The translations under genes and the position numbers were made by a program. This document shows, piece after piece, positions 44,364-56,647 of a stretch of DNA of 64,000 nucleotides (positions within the stretch are counted from its first letter, which is position 1; the number at the start of each line of letters is the position of its first letter). Origin of the DNA: Zygnema cylindricum (lineage: Eukaryota > Streptophyta > Zygnematophyceae > Zygnematales > Zygnemataceae); contig JBBHKE010003560.1 in the NCBI GenBank assembly GCA_037447655.1, forward strand, positions 1-64,000. Direction: 5' to 3'. The notes beneath the pieces were generated by a model that saw only the letters and a list, made by a program, of their open reading frames with translations, made no database searches and was not told the DNA's origin.

Positions 44364-47300
44364 CTACAGTGCAACAGAAGATAAACTACCCAATCTCCTT
44401 CCTGTCTTCACGTTGACTAGTAACGGAACTCTGAGGGTCACCACGTTCTGCATTATTATCTGGACCTCTTTCACAAAGTCCTGCACAATGGCGTCTGGTA
44501 CTTCAAAAACTAGTTCGTCATGTATCTGTACCACAGGAATCACAAAAACCAAAAGACGCCACCAATCAGAATGGTGATCTATTCATTGCGGAACTATGAA
44601 AGAAAATGCACGCATTGCGGACACTTCAGCTTGTCATATCTGTGTAGGTGTAAGGAATTACCTCCATCAACAATTGCACCTTGCCTTTTTGATAAATCTC
44701 CGACTCCACCACGGCCAGCATTGCGAGTTTCATTATGTCCCTGTTGAAATTAACAACAAGGAAATCAGTGTACGGACAATGGACGGTTAGACATCATTTT
44801 TGGTTGGGCATAGTAATTTTCGAATAGCATGTTTTGGAAGAAATCTTACGCTGCACTTCCTTGAATTGGGGTGTTGACTGCTTGGCGTTCTGCTTGGGCC
44901 CTTTTCTCTGGGTCTCTCGAGTAAATGTCTGCCAAAAAATGCACGACTTTGTCAGTAGGATGTTAGCACATCACATCATCATTTACTTCAATGTATATAC
45001 ACTCTTATTGTATGACTACCAGCATCAGCCAGGTTAAAAAACTCATTTATTCTGATACTCATGCATGACAGCAGTTTATTCCATGGTCTCAAAGTAACTC
45101 TGGAACGACCGATTGAACCTACCTCAGAAAATTTTCTTGCCTTTTTCCTTTCGTTGTTTCAATAATAGTAGTCATAACCACAACAGAAACATTGGCAGAA
45201 CAAGGATATGACGAAATCTGCTGTGCTCTATAAATGAGAAACTAGCTGACATTATTCTGCATCACTTTAGCAATAATTGATTTAGATGCTGCACAATGTA
45301 TGGGAAATCTGATGTGAACTTTGAGCCTAATCAACATTCCGCACTCAAGAGAAGTTTAAGGATGCGTGACAACTCTGGTTGTTTCTGTCAAATAAACCTT
45401 AAAAAATGCTGAATGCCAGCTGTGCCAGTCAGAAAAAAAGAGTGTGCCCACTTCTGTATAGCAAAGGACCGTGTCTACAAACAGGTGATAGATACATTGA
45501 TTTATAAAGGAATCTAATGTAGGCCCATAGTTTCCCTTTGGTGTGGACAATCGCTGTCTTATTGCAGGCTTACCTGGTAGGGGACGGCGCCGGCCGTATA
45601 AAGTCTTAACATAACCGCACAAGCGAGCTTGCGCCTTGGTCGACTCCACAAACTTCCTCATGTTCGGAAAACAAGTCAGAAAGACTTGCACCAGTTTCTG
45701 TACCTCTTCAAGCCGGACCTTCAAGCATGATCCCAAGGCTTGCTTTCCCTGGCCGTAAAGAATACCATCTGAATACATGTACGACAGCAAGTGTGTCATA
45801 ACTACTCACCAATCGGATAAAGCAAATAACACTACTCATCTGAAATTTACATTGCAATCTATTGCCCTGTGATATAGTAATACTGAAAAATAAAAATGGC
45901 AAAAACTTGTAATGTCCAGCACTCAGATCTCAAATTGTACAATCATGTTTAAGAGGGCAGAAGGCATTGCAACCATAATACTAATATATACAATCAAACC
46001 CTGCTTCGCCAGATAACAGCAGAGTACAGCATCACCCAGGCAAGTTTTACTCACAGCAAAGGCGTTTGACTAATTGCCTTTCTTTGTCGGTGACATTTTT
46101 TGCTAACTTTTTAAAGAATCTGGCAGCGATAAAATGAAATGTATCACCGTCCACTCCAGCTTTAAGAAGAATGTCAATCTGCATGCAGAGATGTCATGTG
46201 AGGTAGATGCACCTCTTGCTGTTAGTAAATACAATCTATGCCTGACATGGAGCCATCAGCACATTCTGTGAGCTTCTGGTATGCGTCAGCACATAAGACC
46301 ACATAAACTTTCACGTTCTAGTCAAACAATGTTCGTTCGCTGGTCGAGAGCGGCTCATACCAGGCACTCGTCAGCCGCCAAATGTGCTGCCAAACGAAGC
46401 TCGACTTGCGAATAATCCACGGACACCAAGGTATGCCTAGTGCCACAACAATATATTAAAACAGTTGCAATATTTTTAAACAAGGACACTTACAGAACGA
46501 AGCAGAACGTATGTTTTCTGCAATATACACTTCACATCATCAATCTTATTTAATGCCTTTCCTTATTCACTTCCAGTAAACTTTTTATATAGACTTCCAT
46601 TTTAGCAACAGTGACCATGTTGAAGGACAGAAGAGAGAAAGTTGCACAACATTGTACAGCAATCAGTCACTGGTATACGTGGCATTATCAAACAGAGAAA
46701 TGCACTCTACAGACTCCACAGATTGAGATTGTTTCCTGCAAACGTGGTTCAGTAAAAATAACAAGACTGGGAGAACAGAAAAACAACGCTTTAAAAAATC
46801 TGTTATGTTTCAGTTCATGCGGACATATAGAAAAATCCAGGAGAGGTTCAAAAGTTTCAATCACTAATGACACGCCAGTTGATGGGTTTTCCAGTGCACA
46901 AAGCTCACCCTTGGGTCGAGACAAAGGCATCCCGAACCATGACTGTGAGAAACTCTTCCTTGTCATCAAATTTGGTTTCTTCTTTAAATGCAGTTTTGCA
47001 AAGAGCCAATCTTGGTAGATTCTGTTTTCCCAAAGAAAAATTGCATCAGTGCAAAGCCACACTTAAGTAGTTACCACAAACATTCATATTGAGGCACACT
47101 GTCCGTCTCTACTAGAGCTAATCACTTCAATTCGACGTAGTGTTCTTTCTACCGAAATCATAAATAACTGTCAATAGCATTTTTTACGTAAGTTGGCTCA
47201 ACCTCGCTGCAAAATAAGATTTAGAGTATTAAATTATGATAAAGTGTTAATGCCAATAATTCGATGACTCTCATAGCGACGGGGCCGGTTTGGTGAATTT

Positions 47301-50300
47301 TACCTGCAAATTGGGATCAGAAGACGAGAGCCTTCCAGTGGCTGTATTGGTAGCATTCCATGAAGCGCATATCCTTGATATCCCATCCTATATTGCAGCC
47401 ACCATAGCCTATGAAGGAGATTGCAGTCAAATCGCAATTATATCTCGTTCTGTTTAAGCAGTGCATGTAAGACTGCACTGCATAAAGTGTTGAGTAGCCC
47501 TGTAATGACATATGGTTTCTGTTGAGCTAAATCTAACGAATCAAACCTTCTGCATTACATTTAAGCAATCAAAACATTGATCTGAAATTTAGGACAGGTA
47601 CGCTTGCACCAAACGATGATCTTAACTTGCTCAAATGTTGTTTTGTTCTTTACTTCCCTCTCCTCCCCCCCAATTTGCAGCCACTCTTCAGTAGCGCTTT
47701 GATGTCCTACATATTCTTCCATTTTACTTTTCGCCATAGCGGCCTTCACTTGACAAAATGATTTGTTTGATGACGACTGTACCTCATTTACTGACGCTTT
47801 CGCAATGAGCCCATCAACCCAGGTCGACTTGACTTTCAGAGTTTGTCTAAACTGTAGCCATACACCAACGTAATTGCATTAGAAAGTGAAAACATACGTC
47901 CCAAACACATTTTCAACTGTTAACAATTTTCTGCAAACAGGGCACCGTACTTCCAAAATTATTTTGGGAATGGGATGAAGCTTGCTCAGTTGGATGAGGG
48001 TTGCTTCATTTGTTGTGGTATGGAGTTTGGCCTCCCGTTTCTTTGCCATTCCTGTGCTTTTTGCAAGTCCTTTTGGGAGGCGTAGCTCCTGTAAAGAAAG
48101 CATGACAATAAATTATTTGAGAAAAAAACATCGCCTAGAGAGTCCCAAACATACCAGGCAGTCCACTCAGATGAAACTATCCACTATGGACCACGTTTTG
48201 AAGAAGGAAATATAATACCTCATAAAGGAGCTTTGCCAGCTGTTGTGGACTAGCCAAATTAATCGAATGTCCTAATATAGTCTCTGCCTTAGCAGTGAGA
48301 GTGTCGAGCTTTTTCTGCAAAAAGGAGCACCGATGTTATGAGCTTTTTTGTTGGTCGAGGTTCTCCTCCTCGCAGTTTTCTATCTGCTTATCACTGAGCA
48401 AAATGCACGTCATTTGGTAAGGATGCCTCAGGTTACAAAAACTGCTAAGGCAAGAATTCATTTGCTTGTACGAGTACAGTGAAGGTACTTACTTGCAAAA
48501 AGTCCGTTTTCGAAAGCAGATAATTCAACTACACCTCAATCCCAACCATTCAGAGATCCGAACAGAACAGTATCAATAAATTTCAGCATCAATAAAAGCC
48601 CAGCAATGGTAGTTGCAAATACTGCCATGCACATTGACGCTTTCCTTTTTGCAAGCTTACATGAAGGGACTAATGCCCAAATTTACAACGTAAAAATTCA
48701 AACAGAGGTGCACTAAAGCTCAAACAGACAAGAACGATCATCAGATGAAACTTAGCACACGTACATCAATCTCCACCCCGACACCCTCAAGCCTTGCTAA
48801 TATGATTGCAATGTGCATTTCCCTCCTGCAGCCAAAAGAATCAACGAGCTCTTAAATTAAGCTTCAAGCAGTAAAGCCCACCACCTGCACTTCCAGACCC
48901 CAAAAAATCAGTTCACCACTGTGAAACCCACGTCAACACTCGACCATAACAGGTTGGGGAAAAATAGTAGCAGATGAAGGGCCGAGCAGCGAAATACGTA
49001 CTGGAGAGAAATCAACAAGTCTTCATCAAATTTTATGTACAGGAGTTGGCAAAGCATTGCTGCCACCTGCAAGTCTCGCTGCATCCTCTTCAAAGGTCTT
49101 TCATGACCTTCCATGTCTACTGACTTAAGCTCCTCGCTGTGTCTCTTGGCGAGCTCATACAGCTCAAAGGTTTCAAGCTCGGGTTCCAGCAACCCAGTAA
49201 CAATTAAGGATGCATTACCAGAAAAAAGAGACTCTTACAGTTTCAAATGCTGGTACACGCATTTGTACTCTTCTGTGCTCACTTAGAACAGGAACGTTTC
49301 TATTGTACCAATAGATTTTGCCATATGCATAATTTTGCTTATTGGATCTTGTTCAAATTGCTTAAAAATGATTCAGCCTATATCATCCACCGTCGATTTA
49401 TGGTACAGGCAGTGCATTCAAAATCCAGGTCGATTGGATACCAGCTCATGACCTGCACAGCAAAAACTTGCATCATCATGCTGCAGTTTAGACACTTCTT
49501 TTGCTACCACGTTGAGTTTCATTTTGAATCCGAGCAACGGAGACAAGTTAAATACTGCTCACCTTCGGGTCCACAAGGTTTGCAGACTTAAAGTCCACTG
49601 TGCCCAAAAAAAAAAATCAATCAGTAAGTGGTTCACCCGAACCTTTTGTTTCAAGAGAAATTGCCATGTGGTTTCAAAAACCTTATGAATGCTTAAAATT
49701 TTGAATAGCGTGGATTTAAGGAGACACCATACCTTCCACATTATTGGCAAGCAACTGGCGTACGGTTGCTTGTGTATTAAAACAAACAATAGGTGTTTCC
49801 CAGTTCAGGAGACGTCCGGTCAAATCCCTGCAGGCATTCGTGTCTCATACCCATGAGTCAGGGATTTGTAATTCCAAATGAACCAAAAGCACAATTCACT
49901 TCCACAAAATTCTTGAAAGTAATCAAGAAAGGTTTTGGAAAAATTAAAGAGCTTGTTTGTTAATTACCACAGCATACCTATGAACACAGACTTTGCGTAA
50001 GATGCAATTTGTATCTGCATCCACTTCTTGATCTTAAGCATCACATCACCTGAACTCCATATCCCTGACACCACATGGACTGTTGAGCTTCTGTAAGTAA
50101 AGAGTTGGTGCAGTGTGTTCTATTCGGGTTTCTACAAGTCCAAAGGAAAATGCCAACCCAACAAGTTGCTTGTCCTTTTCGACATCTTCTGGGTCATAAC
50201 AGCCAGTAATTTCAGCAGCTTCTGACCGACTGAGACGCCGCTGCATAACAGTTGCTCACACACAGTATAGATTACAAGGTGAGTTGAGAAATAACGTCAG

Positions 50301-51781
50301 TTTTCTGTTTTGATAGCAAACGCAGTCACATGGCAATGCAAGCTCTCCATATTTCTTGAATCTGTGATAGATCCTACATTTGTCAGGGCTTAACAAAACG
50401 GACCTTTTTTAGTAAGTACTTTCGTTGATCAGGAGATATGTCTCTAAGAGTGGTGTGATATTGCTCAAAACTGGAGTCTGCAAATATGAGACCAATGGAC
50501 AAAAGTTCTTTCTTGTTGCTCGTAAGCAGCATGTCCAATGCTGCTTTTGACATTGATGTAATGTCAATGATGCTAGAACACAAATCAATATCGAGTGTTT
50601 CTCCTTGGGATGCCGTTGTCACTCGTTTAGGCGCTTCAATCCTGGGACTTTGTTTATTCAATGGCTGACTTCGGTTATTTAATGGCTGCAAAGGTTTTCT
50701 TGGCGAGACTTCACAAAATACATTCCCGTTTGTGAGATGGTGTGAATGGAACTCTTCACCTTCATACACAGTCTTGCCAGTGAATAAACCATTAGTATTG
50801 ATTGGATACTCGGATCCAGGCTCGTAGTGAGCAGGGATTTCCTTTAGGCTACATCTGATAGGCAATGGCAGTTTTTGTGCTGCCTTATATGTTTGCAATT
50901 TTACAGGCTTTGTTGTCCCCTCCATTGCTTCATCTGAATTCCCGGAAGCTGTTTTATCGACGACCTCCTTGATACTGATAACATCCAGAGTTTCGCATGG
51001 AGGCAGGTTCACACATGAATGCTGGCAGGAGAGGTTATATTGTAAATCACCAGAAACAGAAACATCAACAATAGCATTATTTGCAAGCACTTTTGAGTCG
51101 ATCACTTGCTTCATCTCAGATTCCGATGGCAATGAAACGGTTTGTTCCTTGATTGAATCACCAGAACTCATTCCCAAAGTCGTCAGAAGACTGCATGAAT
51201 TTGATTGACTTGTTGAACAAAGGTTTAACGTGTCGTCACTGTGCTGGACAGGCTCACTTGTGTAAGCTTCTCTCTCTGCATTACGACTGAAATTTCTCCT
51301 CTTAGGGAAAAAGGATTTCGTTCCTGGCGGTTTATTTGAGCCAACTTTAACGAGCTTGTGCTTTTTTGGAGGAATTTCATCGCCCGTACAATTTTTGTGA
51401 AACTGAAGTTGGTCTGAGATTGAAGGTGCTGACGCACGCTTCCTACTGAGTGCCAAAGGTGAAGAGCCTGGTGGACCATTCCTCTGAAATGGCAAGGGAG
51501 GAACCTGTCCGAACATCTGAAAAGGGTGATACACAAGTCAATTGTCTTGCCTTTCACCAATGAAGTTCAACATCACTTATTATCGATGTCAACACTGACA
51601 TGTTTTCATGACGATTCAACGTTACACAACGTACTGAACGGAATGCAATGGGTGAAACGTTCAAAAAAACGTCAGGACAAGAGTTGCACACTTATCATTA
51701 CATAAAAAGCGTGGTTTTGCAAAAGAATCTTACTTCTTCGTCTGAATGCAAGGTGCCATATGGAAGTTCCTGCCACACGAC
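44364..51781 (-). CDS. Family-A DNA polymerase, POLN (nu)-like (copy B), 5' end unresolved
   Basis: Same exon series as copy A. Exons checked directly include 51,781-51,734, 51,516-50,404 (371 codons), the motif A exon starting 46,436, the exon starting 44,740 and the last exon 44,525-44,364. Motif A (DYSQVELR), motif B (RQLVKRLCYGILYG) and motif C (IHDELVFEV) are intact. From the LHPIPKIILE exon to the stop I count about 18 silent and 2 replacement differences from copy A (Glu/Asp and Ile/Val). The long N-terminal exon has about 20 replacements. This pattern indicates constraint on the catalytic domain. Copy B lacks the 91-bp duplication. It alone keeps sequence beyond the duplication edge, where its true first exon may lie (a possible one at 52,210-52,166). 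Confidence 0.82.
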
Positions 51782-52165
51782 CTGGAGAAACACAATGGCT
51801 TTCCTTAATCAAAAATATCAAATAGAATTAAACAACGTACACTAAGACAACGGATTGGCAGAATGCTGAGAACCTGTTGCGCTAATTGTTCAAACACAAC
51901 AGTAAACCTCGTCATAATCCTTTTTTCCCTTAATAAGAGAAATATCATATACCCGTAGATTATCAGAAAACCATCACACAGGCTAAAAAACTAAAAATGA
52001 TATTGCAGAAAATACAGCAGTGTGTAAGGTTTACAACATAGAAAAATAAATTGAAACGCAATTGCCATTAGTCTGCTGAAATTAATAGCATGCTATCTCT
52101 ACTTCTTTTACGCTTGTTTTCTTGCAGCTGTAGCATGCACTAAAAAGCATAAAAGCTAAGACAAC

Positions 52166-52210
52166 CTGAGGGTGAGGTGGAGCAATATTGCGAGTCAATA
52201 CGTGTACCAT
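52166..52210 (-). other. Possible first exon of polymerase copy B
   Basis: On the minus strand an ATG at 52,210 opens 15 codons (MVHVLTRNIAPPHPQ) ending CAG/GTTGTC, phase 0, 11 bases outside the duplicated block. Nothing else supports it, and the link to the next exon is unclear because the adjacent micro-exon is damaged in this copy. Confidence 0.2.
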
Positions 52211-52228
52211 GCTGGAAGAATGAAGGAA

Positions 52229-52445
52229 GACTAGGAGCTGAACTAATGAAAGGAGGCTATATCCAGCACAAATTACAGCAGCGCGGCAACTATAGGAGCT
52301 AAATTAAAGAAAGGTTACATCCAGCACAAATTGCAGCAGTGAGGCTACTACAGGAAATAAATTGAAGAAAGGTTCCATATAGCAGTGAGGCGACTACAGG
52401 AGCTAATATAGAGAAAGTTTACATCCAGCACAGAACAGCACCAGT
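52229..52445. repeat. Minisatellite of about 58-61 bp period
   Basis: Four degenerate units built on GGAGCTAAATTAAAGAAAGG ... ACATCCAGCACAAATTGCAG, the third shortened. It lies just outside the unit B edge. No matching array at unit A. Confidence 0.75.
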
Positions 52446-52599
52446 AGTACCGTAGCTGGGCGAGGTGGCGCCAAATGAAACACTTTCAAAAGTTTAAATT
52501 TTAAAATTTACATTAAATGGCGGTTGATGTGTCAATTTGATAATAAGATCAACATGGTTTGCCGATACTGATCGGCTGTGTTCCGATACTACTGTACTA

Positions 52600-53575
52600 G
52601 CCAGTATCAGGCTATCAGCCAGAAGTCACAATCGGATCCCCGAATCCGTACCTGATCCGTACCCGGCCGGCCGCATCGGACCCGGAACGGATTCGGGTGA
52701 CAAATTTTGGGGGCCGGCGGGACTCGGCCGGGTGATTCAAAAAAAAAAAAATCGGGTAACGAAAAAAAATTGAAGGTTTCGTAGGTACGTACCACCACAC
52801 CATGAATCGCTTATAATGTTAACAACACTATATCCGCGCCCCTCAATTTTGACCCTTGAACCTCAAATAGAATTAATAATACTAGTTTTTTCTTTACCTT
52901 CATATAGGTGCGGTTTAATTAGCGTCATTGACTCTAAGTTTTCCGGTTTTTAAATAGTGTAGTGTACGAAATGTGCCAATCCATCCTTAAACTGCTCTTT
53001 TCTTGGTACAAACGTCCAAAAAAAGTGTTATGTAAAGGCGTCGAGATCGAAAAGTGTGTAGGGCTGACACGAGAAAGCGCTCTCATAATTGATTCCTGCT
53101 GATAAAGACGAGCGAAATCACGTGAACCTATTCCTACATATTTAAACATCGACTAAGAGAACACAAGTTGGATGGGCTACACTATGGGCATGTATATCCT
53201 CATTAGTGTTAGATTTAAATATTATAGTTAATGTTTTGTTGGCGCGAGGTCATGAAATCCAGTACAGCATTGAATTTTTTTTTTACACTAATCATTTCTT
53301 AACACTATAAGCAATTCACAGTGTAATGTCTGCCACAAAAAAAATACACAAAAAAAAGAACCTAATAATCGCAAATTTCAGTAGGAAAAGAGATAATAAA
53401 CAAACGAAATTGCAAAAAGACGTGGTACACGAACTGTTTTCCTGCAGAAGGGGATGTACCACTAACTTTGTACTTAATCAGGTACGGGTAGTCGCGAAAA
53501 ATCGAGTTTCGACTAATTTTTTTTTTTGTAAATGCGTATCAAGTATCGGGTAACCAATTTAGGAGCGTGCAATCA
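52600..53575. mobile_element. Inverted partial copy of the 1.6-kb hAT-like family
   Basis: The segment around 52,620-52,800 is the reverse complement of 39,180-39,400 (ACCCGACCGTACCCG and CACCCGGCCGA blocks), and about 53,450-53,575 is the reverse of 38,240-38,340. Between them, 52,797-53,323 is bounded by inverted CACCATGAATCGCTTATA-like ends, so a smaller MITE may be nested. Confidence 0.6.
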
Positions 53576-54062
53576 GTGGTGTATATCGAAGGCTCCTTGT
53601 CGATATTCGATATGTACCTACTTTTAGGTACCCGATAAGCGATATAACGCTACGATATATAGAGGAGCTTGATGTCGCAATTTTACGATGATATATCCAT
53701 CGATAATTCAATTTATTTTTACCGCAATACATCGAAATTGACGCTCGGATTTTTTCCAGACCCCCCGCCCGCGTGGCGCACTATTAAAAGGGGGGGAGGG
53801 GGGGGGGGGTGGTTACCGTACGATTTTCCATGTTATTTTTTGTATTGTTTTCCGTGCGATATATGTACAAACCCCAACTTCCTACCAAATATATTGCGAT
53901 AGTTTTGTTGGTCCCCGAGCGATATATCGACCCCACGACTGTTCGATATTCGATGTATTGAATATCAAATTTATCGCGATGAATTTTTACCCGATACACA
54001 ACATGAGCTTTACTTTTTTGCGCACCTTACATTCTCTTTGATATTTTGTACATTTCATATGC
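53576..54062. mobile_element. Further hAT-like remnant with a poly-G stretch
   Basis: Starts near GTGGTGTATATCG and ends CCCGATACACAACATG (about 54,003). Full of TATCG motifs. A G-rich run lies at 53,791-53,810. No target duplication identified. Confidence 0.45.
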
Positions 54063-54070
54063 GTATTTGT

Positions 54071-55815
54071 TAGTGTTGTGTATCGGTAAAGATTTGTCGA
54101 TAATCGATATGGGATGTTTTTCGGGTAGCCGATAATCGATATATTGGTACGATATATCGCTATCGATGTTATCGCCAATAAATAACCGATATTTACCGGT
54201 TATTATCGGCGATAACACCGATATCGATAACTATCGGCGATATACGTACAAACCGTACAGATAAGTGAACGGCTAGTTCACTCAACTGTACGTGCTATTC
54301 CCCCAACGCTCCCTACTCACAACCCCACCCCTATCTACTGAGGTGCCTACCAATCATATCATCTGTACAAGCCGAAAGTACAATAACCGGCATAAGATAT
54401 GTATAGCTTTATTACGGTTCCAGTTAAAACGATGTACCTTTCACATCCGACGCCATGGCTCTGTCCCTTTCTTCTCTGGGATCCACTAGAAACATGCTAC
54501 GTGTCAATCCGTCGACTTTTTTGGCATAAGCCGTTAAAAGAGCCATTCCGGGATGTCGGCGCTCACGTTGGCCGTCCGCTCATATTATCTCATTGAAAAT
54601 CGTCCGTTCGATTTCGGCGGCGCACATAATGTTCTTTTGAGTCCGTTGTAGTTTGTGTCCGGCGTCCTTTTACCTTTCCACGGTCATCATTTTTTCGGTA
54701 CAATGCCGTACGCTATCGTAAAATTTATGTTAAGTTAATTGACCAGAAAGTAATACAAAGCGCAACGTATTTTTTCGACACGGTCCGTATATTTCCCGTA
54801 AAACACCGTACATTTCCCGTAATATTTTGTTCAGTTTATCAGACAAAAAGTACTCAGGACAGAAAGTACAGAAAGTACAAATATATATCGGGACCCCTGA
54901 CCGTTCGATAACCGATAACTATCGGTAGTGTTGGGTATCGGGTAATTTCATATCGCGATAATTTCGATATTCGATTTATCGAATATTGATCGAGTAGAAT
55001 CCTCGATGTATCGTACCGAGACCAACATAAATTATCGTGATATATATCGCGATATAAAGTATTTTATAAATGTAATATTTTATATAATATGTTATTTTAG
55101 CGATAAAGACAAAATTTCTGATACGCGACGTACGACGTGATTTGCTTTCCTTGACTTAAAGGTAGACGCCGCAAAATGTAACCGACAAAAAGTACTAATA
55201 CTATAATTCACATAATTACTTATTTGGGGTATGGTTGCATAAGGAGGTCTATGTAATAGTACGGACAACAAAATTTATGTATTACAGAGGCTCCGGTTAC
55301 ATCGCATATCGTCTGTAAACAAGTTTGTACATACGTGTTTTAATTTGAGTGGTTCCTTGTAAGTTGACGATAAAATCTCTAAAATCATCAAAGATTTGAA
55401 ACCGACCATTTTCGTATGGAAATCCGTACTTGGGAATTACGTACGTGTACTTCGCAAGTGTACCGCGTCAATGTACCTAAAAGATCTCCTTCACTCTGTT
55501 GACTTTCAGGAAAAAACCGTACTTCTTTTCGGCAAAGATTTTACGGTCACCTTGTCCGAAGGCACGTGACTTTCGAGACCTGCGAAAAATTCCATTTTTT
55601 TTTAAATGCCTCGATATATTGACGATACGATATATTGTCAATATATCGACAGTATATCGCGATATTTTGATTTTCGATAAATCAAAGCGATATATCGATT
55701 ATCGGGTACTTGAAATTCGATATATATCGAATATTAGCAAACGGTCCTCGATGCCCAACACTAACTATCGGTATCGGTGTTATCGCGATAATTTTTGTAA
55801 CGATACACAACACTA
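54071..55815. mobile_element. hAT-like element, outer member of a nest
   Basis: Begins TAGTGTTGTGTATCGGTA and ends ACGATACACAACACTA. The left 8-bp flank GTATTTGT (54,063-54,070) matches GTATGTGT (56,436-56,443) at 7 of 8 once the MITE lodged at its right end is removed. Contains the nested element 54,926-55,763. No transposase ORF. Confidence 0.82.
54926..55763. mobile_element. hAT-like element nested in the outer one
   Basis: 838 bp with ends TAGTGTTGGGTATCG and CGATGCCCAACACTA, flanked by a perfect 8-bp duplication ACTATCGG (54,918-54,925 and 55,764-55,771). Its interior includes sequence related, in reverse, to the MITE at 38,360-39,080. Confidence 0.88.
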
Positions 55816-56433
55816 CACCGCGAATCGTAATTAGAGTAAATTACTCTAATTCGGTCGCTCGAAATTTCGACTCTATCACATCAAATAGAGTAGTCGATTC
55901 TAATTTTTTCATTATTCTAATTTAGGTGAGGTTTAATTAGCGTAAAAAATTCTAATATAGGCTATTTTTAAATAGTGTGGAGCACGGACGACGTCTGACC
56001 GTGCAAAATTGTACTTTTATAAGTTAAAAGGTACAAATAATGATTTACTAGAATCGCGCTCGCACGTGAAATCGAACTAAACAAAAAAATCAATCACATC
56101 GAAAAAAAGCCGTTCGCATAACTCTCGTCCGTCGACAGCATCGTCGTCAGTGTGAACATTAACTGACATTGAATGCGACAAATATTATTAGCGTCATAAT
56201 GACGTCAATACTATACCGGACTGACACATTTTGTACGTCTACGTAATTTAGTGTTCATAATTATCGCGCACATAATTATCGCCGACATAACCCAATATAG
56301 AATAACTAAATAAATTAGAGTAAACTTCATAGTTGAAAAAGTTCTATCACATAAATTAGCGTCAATTACTCTAATTGTTTTTTTTTGTTTTTTTACTCTA
56401 ATTTTTTCATTACTCTAATTACGATTCGCGGTG
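55816..56433. mobile_element. Mariner-like MITE inserted in the terminal TA of the hAT-like element
   Basis: 618 bp with long inverted ends, CACCGCGAATCGTAATTAG and its reverse complement, each beside TA (55,814-55,815 and 56,434-56,435). The left TA is the last two bases of the outer hAT-like terminal repeat. Confidence 0.85.
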
Positions 56434-56443
56434 TAGTATGTGT

Positions 56444-56647
56444 CCTCAATGCTGTACATTGGTACGTCTGTTCGAACCCGGGTTCGGCCTGATGGAATCG
56501 AACCCAACCGATCCGCTTCTAAGATCACGGGAACCGAGCCAGACCGTTTTAAACCGGATTCCAAGAAGACAAACCAAACCGCCAAAAAACCGGTTTGGTC
56601 GCATTCTGTTTGGCTTCTCCCCAAACTGGGCCGAGTGCGAGAACTAT
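56444..56647. other. Spacer between MITEs, no gene
   Basis: About 200 bp containing the palindrome CGAACCCGGGTTCG (about 56,473) and several AACC/GGTT motifs. No ORF supported on either strand. Confidence 0.4.

Larger units (their letters stand above)
36855..52155. repeat. Segmental duplication, unit B
   Basis: Direct, head-to-tail copy of unit A, about 15.3 kb. It ends at CATAAAAG (52,155), the same sequence that ends unit A at 36,854. It lacks C2 and the 14,193 MITE, retaining their empty sites, and carries two inserts not in unit A (38,360-39,080 and about 39,471-40,010). Confidence 0.9.

Noticed and set aside
53326-53553. 75-codon ORF
   Set aside because: Falls inside transposon-derived sequence and ends in a T run. 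No coding signs.
56465-56500. B-box-like GTTCGAACCC near a CCCGGG palindrome
   Set aside because: No tRNA cloverleaf can be drawn around it. It lies between two MITEs.
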